A stretch of 10,144 bases of DNA from Pseudomonadota bacterium (lineage in GTDB: Bacteria > Pseudomonadota > Alphaproteobacteria > Acetobacterales > Acetobacteraceae), in contig JAJZEG010000398.1 of the NCBI GenBank assembly GCA_021828605.1, forward strand, positions 1-10,144, given 5' to 3'. A model generated the notes under the pieces. That model was not told the origin of the DNA. It did not search any database and saw nothing but the letters and a program-made list of their open reading frames with translations. Shown piece after piece: positions 1 through 7,396 of this stretch. The translations under genes and the position numbers were made by a program. The first letter of the stretch is position 1, and every line of letters begins with the position of its first letter.

Positions 1-1
1 G

Positions 2-1324
2 CGGGGCCGATTCGCCCCGGAACAAGCCGAAGCCGAGGCCGCTTATGCGGCGGCGCAAGCCGCGCTGACCGCGACCGGCCCCGCCGAGCCGCTGCGCGCG
101 GCGCTGGATCAGGCCCGGGCCGAGGCGGTTGCCGCCCGCAGCGCGGAACAGGAAGCGCGCCATGGCTTGGCCCGCGCGAGCGACGAGGTTGGCCGCGCCG
201 GTCAGCGCCGGGCGCAGCTGACCAACGAAGCCCCGCAATGGGCCGAGCGCGCGCGCGATGCCCAAGCGCGCATGCTGGATTTGACCGCCCGGCGGCGCGA
301 GGCCGAGGCCCAGCGCGACCGATTGACGCCGACCCAGGATGATCAGGCGGTGCGCGCCGAAGCCCAATCCAGGCTTGAGGCGGCGCGGGCCGCCCACCAA
401 CAGGCCGCCGCACGGCTGAGCGAGGCGGAGCGCATCGCGCACGAGGCGCAAACCCGTGCGGCAACCGCATCCGCCGCGCAAGCCGCAGGCAGCGAGCGGC
501 TGAGTGCGGCCATCACCCGTGCGGCGGAAGCCGATCACGCCTGGGGCAGCTTGGAGGAGCGAATCATCGGCCGGTTGGGCGCTCATCCCACCCTCCCCGT
601 GATCCTCGATCCAACCCCGGAATCCGCCGAGCGTGCGCGCCGCCGTTTCGAGCGGCTGAGCCGCGAGCGCGAGGAGATGGGCCCGGTCAATCTGCGCGCC
701 GAGCAGGATGCGCTGGAAATCGAGACCGCGATTGATCGGATTGATCGCGAGCGCAGCGAAATCGCCGAGGCGATTGCCAAATTGCGCGGCTCGATCGGCC
801 ATTTGAACCGCGAAGGGCGCGAGCGGCTGCGTAACAAATTCGTGGAAATCGACCGGCATTTTCAGGCCTTGTTCCAGCGCATGTTCGGCGGCGGGCGCGC
901 GCATTTAGCGTTGGTCGGCTCGGATGATCCGCTCGAAGCCGGGCTCGAGATTTTCGCCGAGCCGCCCGGCAAGCGTCCGGCGACCTTGTCGCTGCTGTCG
1001 GGCGGTGAACAGGCGCTGACCGCTTTGTCGCTGATTTTCGCGGCATTTCGCTGCAATCCCGCACCGGTCGCGGTGCTCGATGAGGTCGATGCGCCGTTGG
1101 ATGACGCCAATGTCGAGCGGTTTTGTTCGCTGCTGCGCGATGTCGAGCGCGAAACCGGCACTCGGTTTTTAGTGGTCACCCATCATCATTTGACTATGGC
1201 GCGCATGGATCGGCTCTATGGCGTGACCATGCAGGAACGCGGTATTTCGCGCCTGCTCTCGGTTGACCTGAGTGCGGCGATTGCTTTGGCTGAGGCACCG
1301 CCCGGATCAATCGCGGCGGAATAG
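2..1324 (+). CDS. smc: Chromosome segregation ATPase SMC, C-terminal part (5' end outside window)
   Basis: The frame is open from the left edge, so the start, N-terminal head half and hinge lie outside the window; about 440 residues are seen. The first part is Ala/Glu/Arg-rich with heptad-like character, the returning arm of the long SMC coiled coil. The head-proximal motif [11 protein letters not shown] follows, then the C-terminal half of the ABC-type ATPase head: the signature LSGGEQ (nt 995-1012), Walker B with D-loop in [15 protein letters not shown] (about nt 1073-1114), and the H-loop-like FLVVTHHH. The tail [15 protein letters not shown] is typical of bacterial SMC. SMC dimers with ScpA/ScpB form the condensin ring that organises and segregates the nucleoid. 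The order of motifs and the intact C-terminus argue for a functional gene. The next gene has its own promoter, so co-transcription with atpI is not required. Confidence 0.96.
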   Translation, partial: RGRFAPEQAEAEAAYAAAQAALTATGPAEPLRAALDQARAEAVAARSAEQEARHGLARASDEVGRAGQRRAQLTNEAPQWAERARDAQARMLDLTARRREAEAQRDRLTPTQDDQAVRAEAQSRLEAARAAHQQAAARLSEAERIAHEAQTRAATASAAQAAGSERLSAAITRAAEADHAWGSLEERIIGRLGAHPTLPVILDPTPESAERARRRFERLSREREEMGPVNLRAEQDALEIETAIDRIDRERSEIAEAIAKLRGSIGHLNREGRERLRNKFVEIDRHFQALFQRMFGGGRAHLALVGSDDPLEAGLEIFAEPPGKRPATLSLLSGGEQALTALSLIFAAFRCNPAPVAVLDEVDAPLDDANVERFCSLLRDVERETGTRFLVVTHHHLTMARMDRLYGVTMQERGISRLLSVDLSAAIALAEAPPGSIAAE

Positions 1325-1368
1325 CGAAATTTTATCGCAATCTCGTGAGCGCCCTGCCCTCCCGCGCA

Positions 1369-1397
1369 TTGACTTCGCGCGCATCGCTCGGTAGCAA
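1369..1397 (+). promoter_or_regulatory. Putative sigma70-type promoter of the atp F0 operon
   Basis: TTGACT at 1369-1374 and TAGCAA at 1392-1397 are separated by 17 bp, close to the alphaproteobacterial housekeeping consensus. Transcription would start around 1404, leaving a leader of about 25 nt before atpI. It is the only good promoter-like pair I see between smc and atpI. This is a sequence match only; no start site is known. Confidence 0.55.
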
Positions 1398-1430
1398 ACG
1401 GCGCGGCTAATCTGCAGCAATCGAGGGCGC

Positions 1431-1778
1431 ATGGGCCAAGACCGACAGGAGCGTGATGATCGCGCGAATGGGTCGTTTGACCAGCGGCTGAGTGCGGCAC
1501 AGCGTCGGGCGGGTGTTGAGCCGGTGGCGGATGCCAGCGGGCGTCGCGGATCGGACCAGGGTTCTGGGGCCAATCCGTTTAGTCAGGCGATGCGGATGGG
1601 CACCGAAATGGTCGCGGCTCTCGCGGTTGCGGTGGCCATCGGATACGGGCTCGACCGATTATTCGGGACCAGACCGTGGTTGATGATCGCCGGTGTGCCC
1701 ATCGGCGCGGCGGCGGGGTTGTTGAATGTGATAAGGGTGGCCGGTGCGTCGCGCACTGATCAGCCCAGCGACGAATAG
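1431..1778 (+). CDS. atpI: ATP synthase accessory protein I (AtpI)
   Basis: This encodes 115 residues. A polar, Arg/Asp-rich N-terminal half includes the family-like FDQRLSAAQ (residues 16-24). Two membrane segments follow, at about residues 59-77 (ending GYGLDRLF) and 83-103 (rich in Gly/Ala), then a short charged tail. This layout, and its place as first gene before atpB, match AtpI, a small membrane protein that in other bacteria helps assemble the c-ring or supplies Mg2+ to the synthase. The start is ATG at 1431, and GAGGG at 1423-1427 is only 3 nt away, closer than usual. No better in-frame start is visible. Fifteen bases separate it from atpB. Confidence 0.9.
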   Translation: MGQDRQERDDRANGSFDQRLSAAQRRAGVEPVADASGRRGSDQGSGANPFSQAMRMGTEMVAALAVAVAIGYGLDRLFGTRPWLMIAGVPIGAAAGLLNVIRVAGASRTDQPSDE

Positions 1779-1793
1779 AGGGAAGGTACCAAG

Positions 1794-2549
1794 GTGGCTG
1801 CACCGGCTAAAATTGACGCGCTCGGACAGTTTCAGTTGACGCCGGGTTTCGGCGCCATGGGCCATGCGATGGGCTTCGCCAATTCCAACCAGATGATGCT
1901 GGTTGCCGCGTTACTGATTGTGCTGGTGTTCGCGCTGGCGCTGCGCCACACGGCGGTGGTGCCGGGGCGGATGCAAAATATCGCCGAAATAACCTATGAG
2001 TTTGTCCATAACATGGTGATCGATACCACCGGACCTGAAGGCAAAAAATTCTTCCCGTTCATTTTCATGCTGTTCTCGTTCATTCTGGTCGGCAATTTAC
2101 TGGGGCTGTTCCCGTATTTTTATGCCTTCACCAGCCAGATCGCGGTAACCGGCACGTTAGCCTTGTTCGTGTTCCTGCTCTCCACCATCGTCGGGTTCTG
2201 GTATCACGGGTTCAAGTTCCTCAAACTTTTTGCCCCGCCGGGCATGCCGGTTTGGCTGTTGCCGCTGCTGATCCCGATTGAAATCATTTCCTTCCTCTCG
2301 CGACCGATTTCGCATTCGGTGCGGTTGTTCGCCAACATCACCGCTGGCCATGTGATCTGGGAAGTGTTTGCCGGCTTCATGCTGATGTTAGCGGGCAGTT
2401 TCGGCGCGGTGGGGATTGTCGCGGCGATTGTGCCGCTCGGCTTTAACATCGCGATCACCGGCTTGGAGCTGTTGGTCGCGGTGCTGCAGGCCTATGTGTT
2501 TGCGATTTTGACGTGCCTTTACCTGCACGATTCAATTTATCTGCACTGA
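1794..2549 (+). CDS. atpB: F0F1 ATP synthase subunit a
   Basis: This is the 251-residue membrane subunit a (ATP6), which forms the two proton half-channels against the c-ring. It shows five or more hydrophobic helices. The conserved segment SRPISHSVRLFANITAGH (about residues 169-186) contains the essential arginine, here Arg177, and the last helices carry GLELLVAVLQAYVFAILTCLYL. The start is GTG at 1794, supported by GAGGGAAGG ending 6 nt upstream. No ATG is placed to make a full-length protein. The 49-bp gap to atpE carries that gene's own ribosome-binding site. Family identity is very secure. Confidence 0.97.
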   Translation: MAAPAKIDALGQFQLTPGFGAMGHAMGFANSNQMMLVAALLIVLVFALALRHTAVVPGRMQNIAEITYEFVHNMVIDTTGPEGKKFFPFIFMLFSFILVGNLLGLFPYFYAFTSQIAVTGTLALFVFLLSTIVGFWYHGFKFLKLFAPPGMPVWLLPLLIPIEIISFLSRPISHSVRLFANITAGHVIWEVFAGFMLMLAGSFGAVGIVAAIVPLGFNIAITGLELLVAVLQAYVFAILTCLYLHDSIYLH

Positions 2550-2598
2550 GACCTGCTCGACTTTTCGTTCGTTTGTTTTTTCTTGAAAGGATATTTCC

Positions 2599-2832
2599 AT
2601 GGTTATCGACACTGCCTTGCTCGCCCGTGACATTGGTGCTGGCCTTGCAACCATCGGCGTTGCCGGTTCGGGCGTGGGTATCGGCAATTTGTTCGGCGCG
2701 TTCGTGTCGGCCTCGGGTCGTAACCCGGCGGCGCGCGATCGGTTGTTCCGCGATGTGTTGCTCGGCTTCGCGCTGACCGAGGCGATTGCGTTGTTCGCTT
2801 TGATCATCGCGTTCCTGATCCTGTTCGCCTAA
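2599..2832 (+). CDS. atpE: F0F1 ATP synthase subunit c
   Basis: This 77-residue helical hairpin is the rotor-ring subunit. Helix 1 carries the Gly-rich packing motif ([10 protein letters not shown], residues 20-29), the polar loop has Arg41-Asn42-Pro43, and helix 2 carries the proton-binding carboxylate Glu61 in [13 protein letters not shown] glutamate and no obvious sodium-site pattern point to proton coupling, which is inference. The ribosome-binding site GAAAGGA lies about 8 nt before ATG 2599. It is a clearer site than those of neighbouring genes, which fits the high copy number of subunit c. The length is normal for alphaproteobacteria. Confidence 0.97.
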   Translation: MVIDTALLARDIGAGLATIGVAGSGVGIGNLFGAFVSASGRNPAARDRLFRDVLLGFALTEAIALFALIIAFLILFA

Positions 2833-2842
2833 GCTGGCTCGG

Positions 2843-3415
2843 ATGATGCTCCGCAAATTTGCCCGCATCGCAGCACCCGTGCTGTTGTTGCTCGCCGCAC
2901 CCGCGCGCGGCTGGGCGGGCAGCAAAATGCCGCAGCTCGATTTCGCCAATCCGCTCACAGTGTCGCAGCTGGGATGGATGGTGGTGATCATGGTTGTTCT
3001 GTATCTGGCGCTGTCGCGGTGGGCATTGCCGCGATTGGGCCAGGTTTTGGAAAATCGGGCGCAGCGGATCGAGGGCGACTTAGCGGCAGCGCGTCAAGCG
3101 CGCGATGCGGCGGAGCAGGCGGTGGCGGCGTTGAACCGCGCCACGCAATTAGCGCGCGAGGCGAGCCAGGCCACCATTGCTGAGGCGATTGCCAAAGCGA
3201 AGGCCGAGGCGCGGTCGCACGCCGATGCGCAGAACGCGCAATTATCCGCGAAAATTGCCGCGGCAGAAGCGGCGATTGAACAATCACGGGCGCGGGCGAT
3301 GGCGAGTTTGCCGACCATTGCTGAGGATGTCGCGAACGCGTTGGTACACAGGCTGACCGGCGCGCCGGCGGACCAGGCGATGTTGACGCGCGCCCTCGCG
3401 CAGGCTCAATCGTAA
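2843..3415 (+). CDS. atpF': F0F1 ATP synthase subunit b' (second stator b-type subunit)
   Basis: This 190-residue protein has an N-terminal hydrophobic stretch (residues 9-20) ending in an AxA-like site near Ala25. It is probably a signal peptide, as often seen in alphaproteobacterial b' subunits. Then come PQLDFANPLTVSQLGW, one membrane helix (about 43-60), and a long Ala/Glu/Arg/Gln-rich coiled coil forming the peripheral stalk. The paired b' and b arrangement is known from photosynthetic bacteria and alphaproteobacteria. It starts 10 bp after atpE with two adjacent ATG codons (2843 and 2846) and only a weak ribosome-binding site, suggesting translational coupling. The call as b' rather than b rests on the signal-like N-terminus and the gene order. 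Confidence 0.92.
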   Translation: MMLRKFARIAAPVLLLLAAPARGWAGSKMPQLDFANPLTVSQLGWMVVIMVVLYLALSRWALPRLGQVLENRAQRIEGDLAAARQARDAAEQAVAALNRATQLAREASQATIAEAIAKAKAEARSHADAQNAQLSAKIAAAEAAIEQSRARAMASLPTIAEDVANALVHRLTGAPADQAMLTRALAQAQS

Positions 3416-3428
3416 AGGATTCTGCGCC

Positions 3429-3947
3429 ATGGAATATGCGGATTTTTACGGCAATTTTTGGCAAAAAGGCGCGTTTTGGGTCACCGTCGCGGTGCTCAGT
3501 TTCGTCCTGATTTTTGGGCGCAAAATTGTCCGCGCCGTGCTCGGCATGCTCGATCAGCGCAGTGCCGCGATTGAAACGGCTTTGCAGGAAGCGGCAGCCT
3601 TGCGCAGCGAGGCCGAGGCGATGCTGAAAGACGCCGAGCGACGTCGGGCCGAAGCCGAGGCGCAAGCAAAAGCGATGATCGAGGCGGCGTCCCATGAGGC
3701 GGCGCGGATGGCTGCCGAGTTGATGCAGGATGCGGAAACTCACGCCCAGCGGCGCGAACGGATGGCGCTTGATCGGATTGCCGCAGCTGAGAGTTCGGCC
3801 ATCGCCGAATTGCGCACGCAAGCGACTGATTTGGCGGTGCGCGCGACCAGCTTGGCGCTGCGCGAATCGATTGATGCGGCGCATGATCAGAGCTTGATCG
3901 ATCAGGCGATTAGTCAGTTGCCGGTGGCGTTTCGGCACAGCGCGTAA
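3429..3947 (+). CDS. atpF: F0F1 ATP synthase subunit b
   Basis: This 172-residue stator subunit has one membrane helix at about residues 14-32 (after [14 protein letters not shown]). A highly charged Ala/Glu/Arg coiled coil to about residue 140 follows, then a short C-terminal part that should contact the F1 delta subunit. It is the partner of the b' subunit encoded 13 bp upstream. AAAGGA, overlapping the stop of that gene, serves as ribosome-binding site about 9 nt before ATG 3429. It is the last gene of the F0 operon. The F1 genes (delta, alpha, gamma, beta, epsilon) are not here, as expected for alphaproteobacteria, where F0 and F1 are usually separate operons. Confidence 0.94.
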   Translation: MEYADFYGNFWQKGAFWVTVAVLSFVLIFGRKIVRAVLGMLDQRSAAIETALQEAAALRSEAEAMLKDAERRRAEAEAQAKAMIEAASHEAARMAAELMQDAETHAQRRERMALDRIAAAESSAIAELRTQATDLAVRATSLALRESIDAAHDQSLIDQAISQLPVAFRHSA

Positions 3948-3982
3948 CGCGCGTGGTTTGAAATTGGCGCATTGCGCGCCAA
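3936..3982 (+). terminator. Two GC-rich hairpins at the end of the atp operon, possible terminator
   Basis: The first hairpin spans the atpF stop codon: CAC(A)GCGCG at 3936-3944 pairs with CGCGCGTG at 3948-3955, and the stop TAA is the loop. It is followed by GTTTG. The second has TTGGCGC (3964-3970) and GCGCCAA (3976-3982) around a 5-nt loop. Neither has a real U-tract, so an intrinsic terminator is uncertain. They could instead protect the mRNA 3' end or attenuate read-through into purC. Confidence 0.35.
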
Positions 3983-4050
3983 ACCGTTATACCCAAATCA
4001 TCTTCATGCGCGGCACCCCTGCCCCGCTTTTGTATATCCACGAGGTTACC

Positions 4051-4815
4051 ATGGCACGGCGCCGTCAACTCTACGAAGGTAAGGCAAAAATTCTGTTCGA
4101 GGGTCCGGAACCCGGCACTCTGGTTCAGTATTTCAAGGATGATGCGACCGCGTTCAATGCGCAAAAAAAGGGGACGATCACCGGCAAAGGCGTGCTCAAT
4201 AATCGGATTAGTGAATTTTTGATGCAGCGTTTGGCCGAAATCGGCGTGCCCACCCATTTCGTGCGGCGCTTGAATATGCGCGAGCAGCTGATCCGGGAAG
4301 TTGAGATTATCCCGATTGAAGTGGTGGTGCGCAATATCGCGGCGGGTAGTCTGTCAACCCGATTGGGCATTGCCGAGGGAACCCGGCTGCCGCGCAGCAT
4401 TGTTGAATATTACTACAAGAACGATGCGCTGAATGATCCGATGGTGTCGGAAGAACATATCAGCGCGTTTGGCTGGGCCAGTGCGCAGGATATGGACGAC
4501 ATCGTGCATATGACGCTGCGGATCAATGATTTCCTGAGCGGGCTGTTTTTTGGCGTGGGCATCAGCCTGGTTGATCTGAAAATCGAGTTCGGTCGGCTGT
4601 GGGAGGGCGAGGAGATGCGGATTGTGCTCGCCGATGAGATCAGCCCGGATAATTGCCGTCTGTGGGACACCAAGACCAACGAGAAAATGGACAAGGATCG
4701 GTTCCGGCGCGATTTGGGCAAGGTTGAGGAAGCGTATGAGGAAGTCGCCGAGCGAGTGGGGATTTTGCCCGAAGCGGGGGTGCGCGATTTGAAGGGTCCG
4801 GAGATTATGCAGTGA
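4051..4815 (+). CDS. purC: SAICAR synthetase (phosphoribosylaminoimidazole-succinocarboxamide synthase)
   Basis: This enzyme joins CAIR with aspartate using ATP to give SAICAR, a late step of de novo purine synthesis in the cytosol. From ATG 4051 the protein has 254 residues, the usual length, and begins [13 protein letters not shown], the normal family N-terminus. Motifs in order: [10 protein letters not shown] (9-18, nucleotide-binding loop), DDATAFN (30-36), [11 protein letters not shown] (47-57), [14 protein letters not shown] (87-100), [10 protein letters not shown] (133-142), DLKIEFG (175-181) and [13 protein letters not shown] (194-206). GAGG sits 7 nt before this ATG. An in-frame ATG at 4006 and a TTG at 3958 would only add non-family residues. 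Ten bases separate it from purS. Confidence 0.97.
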   Translation: MARRRQLYEGKAKILFEGPEPGTLVQYFKDDATAFNAQKKGTITGKGVLNNRISEFLMQRLAEIGVPTHFVRRLNMREQLIREVEIIPIEVVVRNIAAGSLSTRLGIAEGTRLPRSIVEYYYKNDALNDPMVSEEHISAFGWASAQDMDDIVHMTLRINDFLSGLFFGVGISLVDLKIEFGRLWEGEEMRIVLADEISPDNCRLWDTKTNEKMDKDRFRRDLGKVEEAYEEVAERVGILPEAGVRDLKGPEIMQ

Positions 4816-4825
4816 GGATCGGACG

Positions 4826-5065
4826 ATGAAGTTGATGGTGACCGTGATGCTCAAGGACGGCGTGTTGGATCCGCAGGGCAAAGCGATTGGCCATGCGCTG
4901 GAAGGGCTTGGCTTTGAGGGGATCAGTGATGTGCGCGTGGGTAAGGTGATTACCCTTGAGGTGGCGGAGACCGATCCAGCGCGCGCACGCGCGCAAGGCG
5001 AGGCGATGGCGCGCAAGCTGCTGGCGAATACGGTGATCGAGCGGTTCGACGTCGCACTCGGTTAA
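4826..5065 (+). CDS. purS: Phosphoribosylformylglycinamidine synthase subunit PurS
   Basis: This 79-residue protein is the small subunit of the three-part FGAM synthase (PurS-PurQ-PurL) that converts FGAR to FGAM with glutamine. PurS dimers bridge the glutaminase PurQ and the synthetase PurL. Family features are the opening strand KLMVTVMLKDGVLDPQG, then AIGHALEGLGF and ISDVRVGKVITLEV, and the ending LLANTVIERFDVAL. The purC stop codon overlaps the ribosome-binding region (AGGA at 4815-4818), so the two genes are very likely one transcript and translationally linked. In many alphaproteobacteria purQ follows directly; here it does not. Confidence 0.95.
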   Translation: MKLMVTVMLKDGVLDPQGKAIGHALEGLGFEGISDVRVGKVITLEVAETDPARARAQGEAMARKLLANTVIERFDVALG

Positions 5066-5117
5066 AGGGCTGCGCTTGTAGTTTCGCGTGGACTCGCCCA
5101 TCTCCTAGGGCATGGCG

Positions 5118-5147
5118 ATGATGAATTTACGCGGATATTGCCGGTGA
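5118..5147 (+). other. Nine-codon upstream reading frame overlapping the channel gene start
   Basis: ATG 5118, with AGGG 7 nt upstream (5107-5110), opens a frame encoding MMNLRGYCR that stops at TGA 5145-5147. That stop overlaps GTG 5144-5146, a candidate start of the channel gene, as GTGA. ATG 5112 is in the same frame. It could be a leader peptide feeding ribosomes to the channel gene by reinitiation. It could also be chance, or the true 5' end of the gene in the wrong frame through a sequence error. Confidence 0.3.
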
Positions 5148-6391
5148 TTGACCGTCTGGCGGCCAGTGGGGCGGCGGCGCGGTCGCGCGCGGTGTTGCTG
5201 CGCAATCGGCTCTACCGGCAATTACGGATGGATTTGTGGTTTCCACATGTGCCGTTGGCATTTGCCGTGGGCGGTGCTGGCGCGTTTGCGCTGTTGCCGA
5301 CGATCCGGCGGTTCGCGGCGCAATATTTCCATGTTGATTTGGCGGAATTATTCAACTCACTCCATCCGATTTCCGGGACGATTCCGACCCTGATTTTATC
5401 GGGCGTGCCGAGTGTGGTGGTTGGCGTGTTGCAGGTGTTGATCGCGATTGGACTGCTGGGCCGCTCGCGAATCGCTTGGTTGTCGGCGATTGGGATTACC
5501 GTCTCGCAGCTCATTCTGACCCTGCATAACGGCGGCGCTTTGGTGACCAATCAGTCGCTTTATGTGGTGGCGCTGCTGGCGGCGTTGCTGATTTGTCGCA
5601 ATGGGTTTCAACGCTCGTCGCTGACCGCGAGCACATTATTTGCCCTGGCATCGGTGATTGTGCTGCTGATTTACGGGGTGCTCGGCGCATTTTTGCTGGG
5701 GGGCGGGTTTGCGCCGCCGATTACCACGCTGCCTGAGGCGCTGTATTTTGAGATGGAGACGATGTCGACCGTGGGGTACGGCGATATTGTGCCGCGCAGC
5801 CTGGATGCGCGGATGTTTGTGATTTCGCTGATCATGCTGGGCCTGACGGTGTTTGCCACCGCGCTGACCGCCGTGCTGGGCCCGGTGCTGCAAAACCAGA
5901 TCAGCCGCACTCTTGGAGAACGGAAACGTAAAATGCCTCATGTCAATCATTTCATTATCGCGGGCGACGGCGTGCTCGCCCGCAACACGGCGCGGGAGCT
6001 GCGTCATCGCGGCGAACCGGTGGTCGCGATTATTGAAGCGGAGAGCAGCGGCTATGGCGATGCCGAGGTGATTATTGGCGATGCGACCGATTTGGATACG
6101 CTGCGCGCGGCGGGGGGCACGGTCGCCAAGGCGATATTGGCGCTTTCGGATGATGATTCGGAAAATGCCTTTGTGATTTTGGCCGCGCGCGAGCTGGCCA
6201 CCGAGGCGAAGTTGGTGGCTGCGGTGAGTTCGCGCAAAAATTTGGAACGGGTGCGCCGGGTGCGGCCAGACATGATTTTTGCAGCCCCGGTCTTTGGCAG
6301 CGAGTTTCTGGCGATGGCGCTGACCGAACAAAAAATCGATAGCGATTGGCTGATTGGCCGGATGCTGGATGCTAATCAGGCGACGGGGTAG
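5144..6391 (+). CDS. kch: Kch-type potassium channel with C-terminal RCK domain
   Basis: This is a six-helix potassium channel of the Escherichia coli Kch type, about 415 residues from GTG 5144. Hydrophobic helices run from about residue 35 to 185. The pore loop then carries the filter TVGYGD (about 209-214) in MSTVGYGDIVP, followed by the inner helix SLIMLGLTVFATALTAVLGP. A cytosolic Rossmann-like RCK domain starts near residue 264 (HFIIAGDGVL). As I recall for E. coli Kch, its dinucleotide glycine motif is degenerate, while GDATDLDTLRAAG and AILALSDDDSENAFV are kept. No S4-like row of arginines is seen, so voltage sensing is doubtful. The start is uncertain: TTG 5138 lacks a ribosome-binding site, GTG 5144 has GGA 8 nt upstream and overlaps a mini-frame stop, and ATG 5228 would still precede the first helix. 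The gene follows purS by about 78 bp. Confidence 0.93.
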   Translation: MIDRLAASGAAARSRAVLLRNRLYRQLRMDLWFPHVPLAFAVGGAGAFALLPTIRRFAAQYFHVDLAELFNSLHPISGTIPTLILSGVPSVVVGVLQVLIAIGLLGRSRIAWLSAIGITVSQLILTLHNGGALVTNQSLYVVALLAALLICRNGFQRSSLTASTLFALASVIVLLIYGVLGAFLLGGGFAPPITTLPEALYFEMETMSTVGYGDIVPRSLDARMFVISLIMLGLTVFATALTAVLGPVLQNQISRTLGERKRKMPHVNHFIIAGDGVLARNTARELRHRGEPVVAIIEAESSGYGDAEVIIGDATDLDTLRAAGGTVAKAILALSDDDSENAFVILAARELATEAKLVAAVSSRKNLERVRRVRPDMIFAAPVFGSEFLAMALTEQKIDSDWLIGRMLDANQATG

Positions 6392-6398
6392 CGGGCGA

Positions 6399-6896
6399 TT
6401 ATTGGATGCGCACCGAGCCGTCCGCACTCAGATTGACCGTGCTGCCAAAGCCGGGGATTGGCACCGGGAGATTGACCTGCGAGGTGAGTTTGTAGGTTAC
6501 CATCGTTTCCAGCGTGCCGTTGGAGCATGAATAGGTGCCATCGTTATTCTGGTTGGCGCCGCTGGTCGAGCCGTTCGACTGCAAACAGGCATAAGACAGT
6601 GTCGGCCAATAGCCCCAGAGCTGCACGACCTCCGCGATGGAATATTGATTGGTGGCTTGCAAAACATTATCCACCTGATCGAAATCGGTGGCTTGGTTGG
6701 GGTTGCCCCAGGCGTAATAATAGAGATCATGGAGATCGGCGTTGATTTGATAACGCGCGGCACAGACCACCAAGCCGTCCCAGCAGACTAGCAGCAGCGG
6801 GAGCAGGAAAAACACGCTGACCAAGGCGAATTCGAGGCTGACGCTGGCGCGATCATTGCGCCAACGGCAGGACCAAATGCGGCGTGGCGGGTTCAT
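6399..6896 (-). CDS. TadE-like pseudopilin, second copy
   Basis: This 165-residue protein has a short basic N-terminus with several Arg residues, then ASVSLEFALVSVFFLLPLL (from residue 17). This is the prepilin-like motif of TadE/TadF proteins: a small residue, four residues, then Glu22 and a hydrophobic helix (about 23-45). Processing by a TadV-type prepilin peptidase would cut after Ala17, where glycine is usual. The rest is a secreted Asn/Ser/Thr/Gly-rich domain with two Cys (in YACLQ and YSCSN) that could form a disulfide. ATG 6896-6894 overlaps the stop of the upstream pseudopilin gene by 4 bp (ATGA). It ends 7 bp from the convergent channel gene. Assignment to the TadE/F class is firm; the exact role (minor pilin or assembly factor) is inferred. 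Confidence 0.78.
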   Translation of the reverse strand: MNPPRRIWSCRWRNDRASVSLEFALVSVFFLLPLLLVCWDGLVVCAARYQINADLHDLYYYAWGNPNQATDFDQVDNVLQATNQYSIAEVVQLWGYWPTLSYACLQSNGSTSGANQNNDGTYSCSNGTLETMVTYKLTSQVNLPVPIPGFGSTVNLSADGSVRIQ

Positions 6897-7396
6897 GATG
6901 CCGGCGCGTTCAGCACGGGTTCAAGATCCGACACGGTAAGGTTGACGCCGCTGAGCCAGTTGGGCATCGCCACCGGACTCCAAACATAATGCACTGTGAC
7001 CTCCACCCAGCCGCCCGGTACGTTGCCGAACGAGGCGCCGCCGCTGGCTACCCCGCAAACGGCCAGCGAACCGCCCCAGGAGAGTTGGATTTGGGGGATC
7101 GATCCTTGGGCGGTGGGGGGTGAGGTTGCCGCCTGGAACTGACTCTGGACCGAATTTTCAGAGGCGCAAATCCCGTTACTTACCGCATCCTGGGCGTTCA
7201 ACAGCGACGTGCTGGTGGTGATACTGGCATAGCGGGCGGCAGCGACGACGCCTTCATGCAAGGCATCATAGGTCCAGGCCAGGAAGCCGAGATTGATGAT
7301 GATGAACAGGAACAAGAATAACACGGGTGCCGCAATCGCGAATTCAATCGCGGCGACGCCACGGCGGTCCTGATACGGTTTGGAGTATTGTTTCAT
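6893..7396 (-). CDS. TadE-like pseudopilin, first copy
   Basis: This 167-residue protein starts at ATG 7396-7394, which overlaps the stop of the TadG-like gene as ATGA. It begins MKQYSKPYQDRRGVAAIEFA. The Gly13-VAAI-Glu18-Phe pattern matches the G/XXXXE prepilin-peptidase site of Tad pseudopilins. A hydrophobic helix (about 19-42) follows, then the TadE-like ALHEGVVAAARYAS. The C-terminal part is a Ser/Gly-rich exported domain with two Cys. A longer frame exists upstream but lies within the TadG-like gene and adds only non-family sequence. In Tad systems TadE and TadF are processed pseudopilins needed for Flp pilus assembly. No Tad ATPase, platform or secretin genes are in view. Confidence 0.82.
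   Translation of the reverse strand: MKQYSKPYQDRRGVAAIEFAIAAPVLFLFLFIIINLGFLAWTYDALHEGVVAAARYASITTSTSLLNAQDAVSNGICASENSVQSQFQAATSPPTAQGSIPQIQLSWGGSLAVCGVASGGASFGNVPGGWVEVTVHYVWSPVAMPNWLSGVNLTVSDLEPVLNAPAS

Noticed and set aside
2988..3938. Long minus-strand open frame opposite atpF' and atpF
   Set aside because: It is an Arg/Pro/Gln-rich shadow of GC-rich coiled-coil genes and has no domain.
3958..4050. Upstream extension of purC to TTG 3958 or ATG 4006
   Set aside because: The added residues are not family-like, while ATG 4051 gives the standard N-terminus and length with a ribosome-binding site.
6392..6398. Bidirectional terminator between kch and the convergent pseudopilin gene
   Set aside because: Only 7 bp separate the stops and I see no hairpin with a T-tract in or around them.
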